DNA of 26,883 nucleotides from Candidatus Omnitrophota bacterium (GTDB lineage Bacteria; Omnitrophota; Gorgyraeia; Pluralincolimonadales; Pluralincolimonadaceae), in assembly GCA_028715315.1 (NCBI GenBank), contig JAQUSA010000002.1, positions 1-26,883 on the forward strand. Reading direction: 5' to 3'. Of this stretch, positions 23,173 through 26,883 are shown one piece after another. The position numbers and the translations under genes were made by a program. Every line of letters begins with the position of its first letter. Positions within the stretch are counted from its first letter, which is position 1. Below the pieces are notes generated by a model. That model worked only from the letters and a program-made list of their open reading frames with translations, searched no databases and was not told the DNA's origin.

Positions 23173-24671
23173 AAGTCTTTTTATCGGTGTTGCTTATTAT
23201 TGCCGCCGGATTTGCAATATACGCCAATTCCATCGGAGGAAAGTTCCTGTGGGATGATGAGCTCCTCGTCAGCGGCAATCCCGTCATTAGGGAATGGTCC
23301 GGCGCCGCGGACATATTCCAAGGAAAGCCGACAGGGTTTCAGGGAATGGTACTGTACATGTACCGCCCGCTGCAGTTCATAAGCTATATGGCCGACTATT
23401 CCCTATGGGGCCTTGACGCGCGCGGCTATCATGTAACGGGCATAATTATCCACATCCTCGTCGCGCTTAGCATATACCGGTTGGCGTACCTTATCTCAAA
23501 AAACCCGCTGCTGGCTTTCCTCGCGGGCCTTTTGTTCGTCGTAAATCCGATAAATACCGAGGCTGTTTCTTATATCTCAGGCCGCGCCGACCCGTTATCG
23601 GCCCTCTTTATCTTCCTCGGGATGATCTTTTATGTGAGATCGGAGGAGGCAGGGAGGAAGGGTTATTATTTCCTGATGCTTTTATGCTGGGCATTGGCCG
23701 TATTATCGCGCGAAAGCAGCCTGGTATTCCCGCTGCTGCTGCTTGCCTACCACGTATCCTTCGGGAAAAAAGCGGACTGGAGGTATTTGTTGCCCTTATT
23801 CCTGGGGATTTTGCTGTACGCGATCGTTATCCCCAACGGCCGCAATATCTATATGAGCTGCCCGACCTCGATAGCCGAGAGGCTCCCGGGTTTCTTCGCT
23901 TCAATAACAAGCTACATGAGGCTCCTGTTGGCCCCGATCGGGCTTCATATGGAATACGGGAACAGGCTTTTTGCCTGGTCCGATCCGGCGGTTATCTCCG
24001 GGATAGCCGTGTCGGCATCGTTGACGGCGTTCGCCCTGGCCCGCAGGGGCGCCCCCGGCAGGGACGGCATCTTCTGCTTCTCCGTGTTATGGTTTTTCGC
24101 GGCGCTGCTGCCTTATTCAAACGTGCTGCCCATGAACGCATATATGGCCGAGCACTGGCTATACCTGCCGTTATTCGGGTTCGTCCTCATGGCGGCGAAA
24201 TTGTTTAGCGCCATGATAGGCGGGAGGTTCCGGCGCTTGTCGGTGGCAGCGGTCACGTGCATCATCCTGGCTTTTTCCGCGATGACCGTAGCCCAGAACC
24301 GGTACTGGGAGGATCCCATAAGGTTTTACGAGACGACGATCCGTTATTCGCCCGGCAGCCACAGGCTTTATTACAACCTCGGGATACAATACAAGAATTC
24401 CTCGAGGCTCCGCGATGCCATAGATTGTTACGGCAAGGCTATAAGCCTGAGCCCGGATATCCCTTCCTATTATAATAACCGCGCCAACGCGTATGCGCAG
24501 GAAGGCGAATTCGATAAAGCGATATCAGATTATACCAAAGCGATAGAGCTGGATCCCGCGCATATCAACGCCTACCTCAACAGGGCGACAGCCTACCAGC
24601 AGTCGAACCAGCCTGAAAAGGCCGCCAGGGACCTCGAAAAAGCCGATAGCCTCATCCGGTCCGCCCGTTAA
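23169..24671 (+). CDS. TMTC-like polytopic glycosyltransferase with C-terminal TPRs
   Basis: A 500-aa membrane protein starting at TTG 23169, which overlaps the phosphatase stop as TTGA and follows AAGGTGA. About 10-11 hydrophobic helices fill residues 1-370, and three TPR units follow at about 390-490 (L-Y-Y-N-L-G-I-Q-Y, S-Y-Y-N-N-R-A-N-A-Y and A-Y-L-N-R-A-T-A-Y). The first loop has F-L-W-D-D (Asp29, Asp30) and Y-R-P-L, the pattern of GT-C/TMTC-type enzymes that transfer mannose from a dolichyl- or polyprenyl-phosphate carrier. Bacterial members are common and mostly uncharacterised; acceptor and sugar cannot be inferred. Coupling to the phosphatase makes it the last gene of the envelope cluster. 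Fold is confident; activity is inferred. Confidence 0.8.
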   Translation: MKVFLSVLLIIAAGFAIYANSIGGKFLWDDELLVSGNPVIREWSGAADIFQGKPTGFQGMVLYMYRPLQFISYMADYSLWGLDARGYHVTGIIIHILVALSIYRLAYLISKNPLLAFLAGLLFVVNPINTEAVSYISGRADPLSALFIFLGMIFYVRSEEAGRKGYYFLMLLCWALAVLSRESSLVFPLLLLAYHVSFGKKADWRYLLPLFLGILLYAIVIPNGRNIYMSCPTSIAERLPGFFASITSYMRLLLAPIGLHMEYGNRLFAWSDPAVISGIAVSASLTAFALARRGAPGRDGIFCFSVLWFFAALLPYSNVLPMNAYMAEHWLYLPLFGFVLMAAKLFSAMIGGRFRRLSVAAVTCIILAFSAMTVAQNRYWEDPIRFYETTIRYSPGSHRLYYNLGIQYKNSSRLRDAIDCYGKAISLSPDIPSYYNNRANAYAQEGEFDKAISDYTKAIELDPAHINAYLNRATAYQQSNQPEKAARDLEKADSLIRSAR

Positions 24672-24764
24672 AAAAATAATTTAAAATAGTTGAAAGAAAA
24701 TTGAAACACTTTACGTCTATTCCTTAAGCCGCATGGTGCGGCCCAGAAAAGGAGGGGCATCCAT
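24672..24764 (+). promoter_or_regulatory. spoVG upstream region with hairpin
   Basis: AT-rich stretch (24670-24710) with two TTGAAA hexamers 11 bases apart (24690, 24701), either of which could be a -35 box, but no good -10 is at the right distance. A 6-bp stem with a 3-base loop (GCCGCA/TGCGGC, 24728-24742) follows and then a strong AAGGAGGGG ribosome site. The hairpin lacks a T-tract (it is followed by AAAA), so it is not a terminator; it may stabilise the leader. Probably the start of the spoVG-yraN-comM unit. Confidence 0.4.
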
Positions 24765-25034
24765 ATGCTCAGTTTCAGCGTAAAGAGGTTGTACAGGTTT
24801 GACGGCGATGGTCCGCTCAAGGCGATAGCGGATGTGTCGATCGGGGAAGAGTTCATGGTAAAAGGTTTCCGTATCGTCGAGGGCAAGAAAGGCATTTTCG
24901 TTTCGGGGCCGCAGCAGCCGGGCAACGACGGAAAGTGGTACCCTACCGCCTATCCTATGAACGAAGAGGTCAGGAAGGAGCTGGATAAGACGATACTGGA
25001 AGCGTTCGGCGGGCACGAAGGCAGTGCGGAATAG
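24765..25034 (+). CDS. spoVG: SpoVG-family septation/nucleic-acid-binding protein
   Basis: An 89-aa small cytoplasmic protein of the SpoVG family. It keeps the family layout: an N-terminal beta strand with V-x-R-L, L-K-A-I-A-D-V-S-I-G-E-E-F at about 18-30, the V-K-G-F-R-I-V-E-G-K-K-G-I-F-V-S-G-P core at 32-49, a Y-P-T-A-Y-P-M-N turn at 59-66, and a C-terminal helix. SpoVG homologues bind DNA and RNA and influence cell division and gene expression; they occur in many non-sporulating bacteria. A strong GGAGGGG precedes the ATG. It overlaps yraN by 11 bases. No other sporulation gene is present in the window. Confidence 0.9.
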   Translation: MLSFSVKRLYRFDGDGPLKAIADVSIGEEFMVKGFRIVEGKKGIFVSGPQQPGNDGKWYPTAYPMNEEVRKELDKTILEAFGGHEGSAE

Positions 25035-25386
25035 GGAACTGGGGGACCTCGGCGAGGACCTCGCAGCGAGATATCTTACCGCGCAGGGATACATCATCCT
25101 TGCGCGGAAGTTCAGGTGCAGGTCCGGTGAGGTCGATATCATCGCGCTCGATAAGGAGGTGCTGGTTTTTGTAGAGGTCCGCTCCCGGTCGGACGAAGAG
25201 CACGGCATGCCATGCGAGACGATAAACCGGGAGAAGAGGAGGCATATACGGCGGGTCGCGCTGGCCTATCAGGCAAGGCACGGGCTGCTCGACCGGGATT
25301 CGAGGTTCGACTGTGTTTCCGTAGTGTTCATAGATGAAAGCCGTATCAAGAGCATAGAACTGATAAAGGACGCATTCTGGAGCTGA
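25024..25386 (+). CDS. yraN: YraN/UPF0102 endonuclease-like protein
   Basis: A 120-aa protein of the UPF0102 (YraN) family with a restriction-endonuclease-like fold. Motifs are G-D-L-G-E-D-L-A-A-R-Y-L at 7-18, S-G-E-V-D-I-I-A at 34-41 (Glu36, Asp38) and V-F-V-E-V-R-S-R at 48-55, the usual PD-(D/E)xK-like core in which Arg replaces the catalytic Lys, as is common in this family. The GTG start at 25024 overlaps spoVG by 11 bases, giving translational coupling. The gene sits before comM, a conserved neighbourhood (yraN-comM, often with dprA). Biochemical activity is not established; a DNA-processing role is inferred from fold and neighbours. Confidence 0.92.
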   Translation: MRNRELGDLGEDLAARYLTAQGYIILARKFRCRSGEVDIIALDKEVLVFVEVRSRSDEEHGMPCETINREKRRHIRRVALAYQARHGLLDRDSRFDCVSVVFIDESRIKSIELIKDAFWS

Positions 25387-25388
25387 AG

Positions 25389-26883
25389 ATGCTTGCAAAA
25401 ATAGAGAGCAGGAGCGTATTGGGAATCGAGTCGAGAAAGGTGGACGTGGAAGTGGACATCACGGGAGGGCTGCCCTCGTTCACGATAGTGGGCCTTGCCG
25501 ACACCGCGGTGAAGGAGAGCAGGGACAGGGTAATATCGGCGTTAAAGAATTCCGGATTCAAGTTTCCGCCGAAGAGGATAACCATCAACCTTGCGCCGGC
25601 CGACCTCAGGAAAGAGGGCGCGAGCTACGACCTCGCGATAGCGCTCGGTATATTGGCGGCGAACGGCGAGCTCGGGCAGGAAATTGCGGAAGGGATGGTA
25701 TTTTGCGGGGAGCTTTCCCTTGACGGCAGGCTCAGGCCTATAAGCGGGGTCCTGCCGATCGCGATGGGGCTGGCGGGCAGCGGCGTCAAGGGGCTCGTGA
25801 TCCCGCGCGGGAATTCAAGAGAGGCGGGCCTGGTCCGGGGCCTCCGGGTATATGCCGCGGTATGCCTCAGGGAGACGGTCGAATTCCTGAAGGGAAATGC
25901 GGGGATAGAACCCGTTAGCGCAGAGGGCCTCTGCGCCGATGGGGCGACGCCCGGCCCCGATATCGATTTCAGCGACGTCAAAGGGCAGTGGCATGTAAAG
26001 CGCGGCCTTGAGGTCGCGGCGGCCGGGGGACACAATGTGCTCATGATAGGCCCTCCGGGATCGGGCAAGACTATGCTCGCGCAGAGGCTGGTAACGATAC
26101 TTCCGGCGCTTTCCTCCGGGGAGATGCTTGAGACGACAAAGATACACAGCGTATCTGGGTTGTTGAGCAGCGGCAATTACCTTGTATCGCGCAGGCCTTT
26201 CAGGATGCCGCACCATACCGTTTCATATGCCGGGCTTGTCGGAGGCGGCAGCAGGCTTAAACCGGGGGAGATAAGCCTTGCCCATAACGGCGTCCTGTTC
26301 CTGGATGAGCTTCCGGAGTTCAGGAGGGACGCGCTGGAGGCGCTGCGCCAGCCCCTTGAAGGCGGTGAGGTTGTCATATCGAGGGCCGCGTCGAGCCTCA
26401 AATACCCGGCAAAATTCATGCTTGTCGCGGCTATGAACCCGTGCCCGTGCGGATATTTCACCGACCCGAAAAAGGAATGCCATTGCACCCCGCCGATCAT
26501 CCAACGGTACTTATCAAAAATATCCGGGCCGCTTCTCGACAGGATAGATATCCATCTAGAAGTGCCTTCCCTTAAGTACAAGGAGCTGTCGGGAAAAAGC
26601 AGGGGAGAGGGCTCGGAGGCGATAAGGGGAAGGGTGGATGCAGCAAGGACCGCACAGAAACAGCGTTACGAAGGCCTTCCCATATACTGCAATGCCCACC
26701 TCGGCTCAAAAGACACCGAGAGATACTGCTGTACGGATAAGGAGGCGTCCGAGCTGCTTAAGCTGGCCATACTCGAGCTTGGTTTAAGCGCGAGGGGATA
26801 CGATAAGGTGCTTAAGATCGCGAGGACCATAGCGGACCTCGCGGGATCGGAGACTATTTCTGCGGAACATATATCGGAAGCGA
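25389..26883 (+). CDS. comM: ComM/YifB-family AAA+ ATPase (Mg-chelatase-like), 3' truncated by window
   Basis: The frame stays open to the window end (498 complete codons), so the C-terminus is missing. The N-terminal domain (about 1-190) has G-L-P-S-F-T-I-V-G-L-A-D-x-A-V-K-E-S-R-D-R-V, N-L-A-P-A-D-L-R-K-E-G and G-E-L-S-L-D-G-x-L-R. The AAA+ domain has Walker A G-P-P-G-S-G-K-T (221-228), R-P-F-R-M-P-H-H-T-V-S, Walker B V-L-F-L-D-E-L-P-E-F and the Cys-rich zinc-like N-P-C-P-C-G. Then L-D-R-I-D-I-H-L-E-V-P. ComM promotes branch migration during natural transformation in Vibrio; most homologues are annotated as Mg-chelatase-like. ATG follows yraN by 2 bases with GGAG upstream. Confidence 0.94.
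   Translation, partial: MLAKIESRSVLGIESRKVDVEVDITGGLPSFTIVGLADTAVKESRDRVISALKNSGFKFPPKRITINLAPADLRKEGASYDLAIALGILAANGELGQEIAEGMVFCGELSLDGRLRPISGVLPIAMGLAGSGVKGLVIPRGNSREAGLVRGLRVYAAVCLRETVEFLKGNAGIEPVSAEGLCADGATPGPDIDFSDVKGQWHVKRGLEVAAAGGHNVLMIGPPGSGKTMLAQRLVTILPALSSGEMLETTKIHSVSGLLSSGNYLVSRRPFRMPHHTVSYAGLVGGGSRLKPGEISLAHNGVLFLDELPEFRRDALEALRQPLEGGEVVISRAASSLKYPAKFMLVAAMNPCPCGYFTDPKKECHCTPPIIQRYLSKISGPLLDRIDIHLEVPSLKYKELSGKSRGEGSEAIRGRVDAARTAQKQRYEGLPIYCNAHLGSKDTERYCCTDKEASELLKLAILELGLSARGYDKVLKIARTIADLAGSETISAEHISEA

Noticed and set aside
24728..24742. Hairpin before spoVG as a terminator
   Set aside because: The stem is only 6 bp and is followed by A residues, not T.
1..26883. CRISPR array, tRNA, rRNA, transposon or prophage
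   Set aside because: No regularly spaced DNA repeats, no tRNA-like cloverleaf in the intergenic gaps, and no transposase, integrase or phage structural motifs were found; genes are tightly packed throughout.

Overview
The window is a dense, single-copy bacterial chromosome segment: 30 protein genes (the first and last cut by the window edges), 29 of them on the + strand. I see no RNA gene, CRISPR array, insertion sequence or phage gene, and no gene-free stretch longer than about 170 bases. The envelope genes (Mla-type lipid transport, a beta-barrel ending in aromatic Phe, lipoproteins, a LysM L,D-transpeptidase) show a diderm, Gram-negative-type cell. Moderately high GC combined with heavy use of ATA (Ile) and AGG (Arg) codons, a B12-dependent ribonucleotide reductase, SpoVG without other sporulation genes, and paired ATP-grasp/lysine aminomutase genes suggest an uncultivated lineage such as Candidatus Omnitrophota. 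That placement is inference.

Layout. (1) 1-4151: the end of nrdJ, abutting dcd, an OGG1-type DNA glycosylase, a small membrane protein, a secreted protein with exact 30-residue repeats, and a convergent secreted TPR protein. (2) 4152-5102: divergent promoters, an MscS-related membrane protein, and a clear rho-independent terminator. (3) 5122-8987: two tandem D-Ala-D-Ala-ligase-like ATP-grasp enzymes, a convincing lysine 2,3-aminomutase and a coiled-coil lipoprotein. (4) 9004-13915: a good sigma-70-type promoter, then purH, folC, mnmE and folE, a purine/folate/tRNA-modification group. (5) 13951-16308: a DUF212 membrane protein, a TPR-LysM-YkuD L,D-transpeptidase, and accA. (6) 16305-24671: an RsbW-like kinase, an RsbV-like STAS protein, mlaE, mlaF, mlaD, a FecR-domain protein, an outer-membrane beta-barrel, a CHASE2-SpoIIE phosphatase and a TMTC-like membrane glycosyltransferase. 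(7) 24672-26883: spoVG, yraN and the start of comM.

The most interesting unit is region 6. It holds a kinase, its likely STAS substrate, and a membrane-anchored PP2C phosphatase with a periplasmic sensor, and these flank an Mla-type phospholipid transporter. In known Mla systems a STAS protein (MlaB) is a structural partner of the ATPase. Here the STAS protein beside mlaE keeps the phosphorylatable serine of anti-sigma antagonists. This raises the possibility that lipid transport is gated by a phospho-switch fed by envelope sensing. Region 3 is the second candidate system: enzymes that would make beta-lysine sit beside two peptide-bond-forming ligases that lack the usual D-alanine signature.
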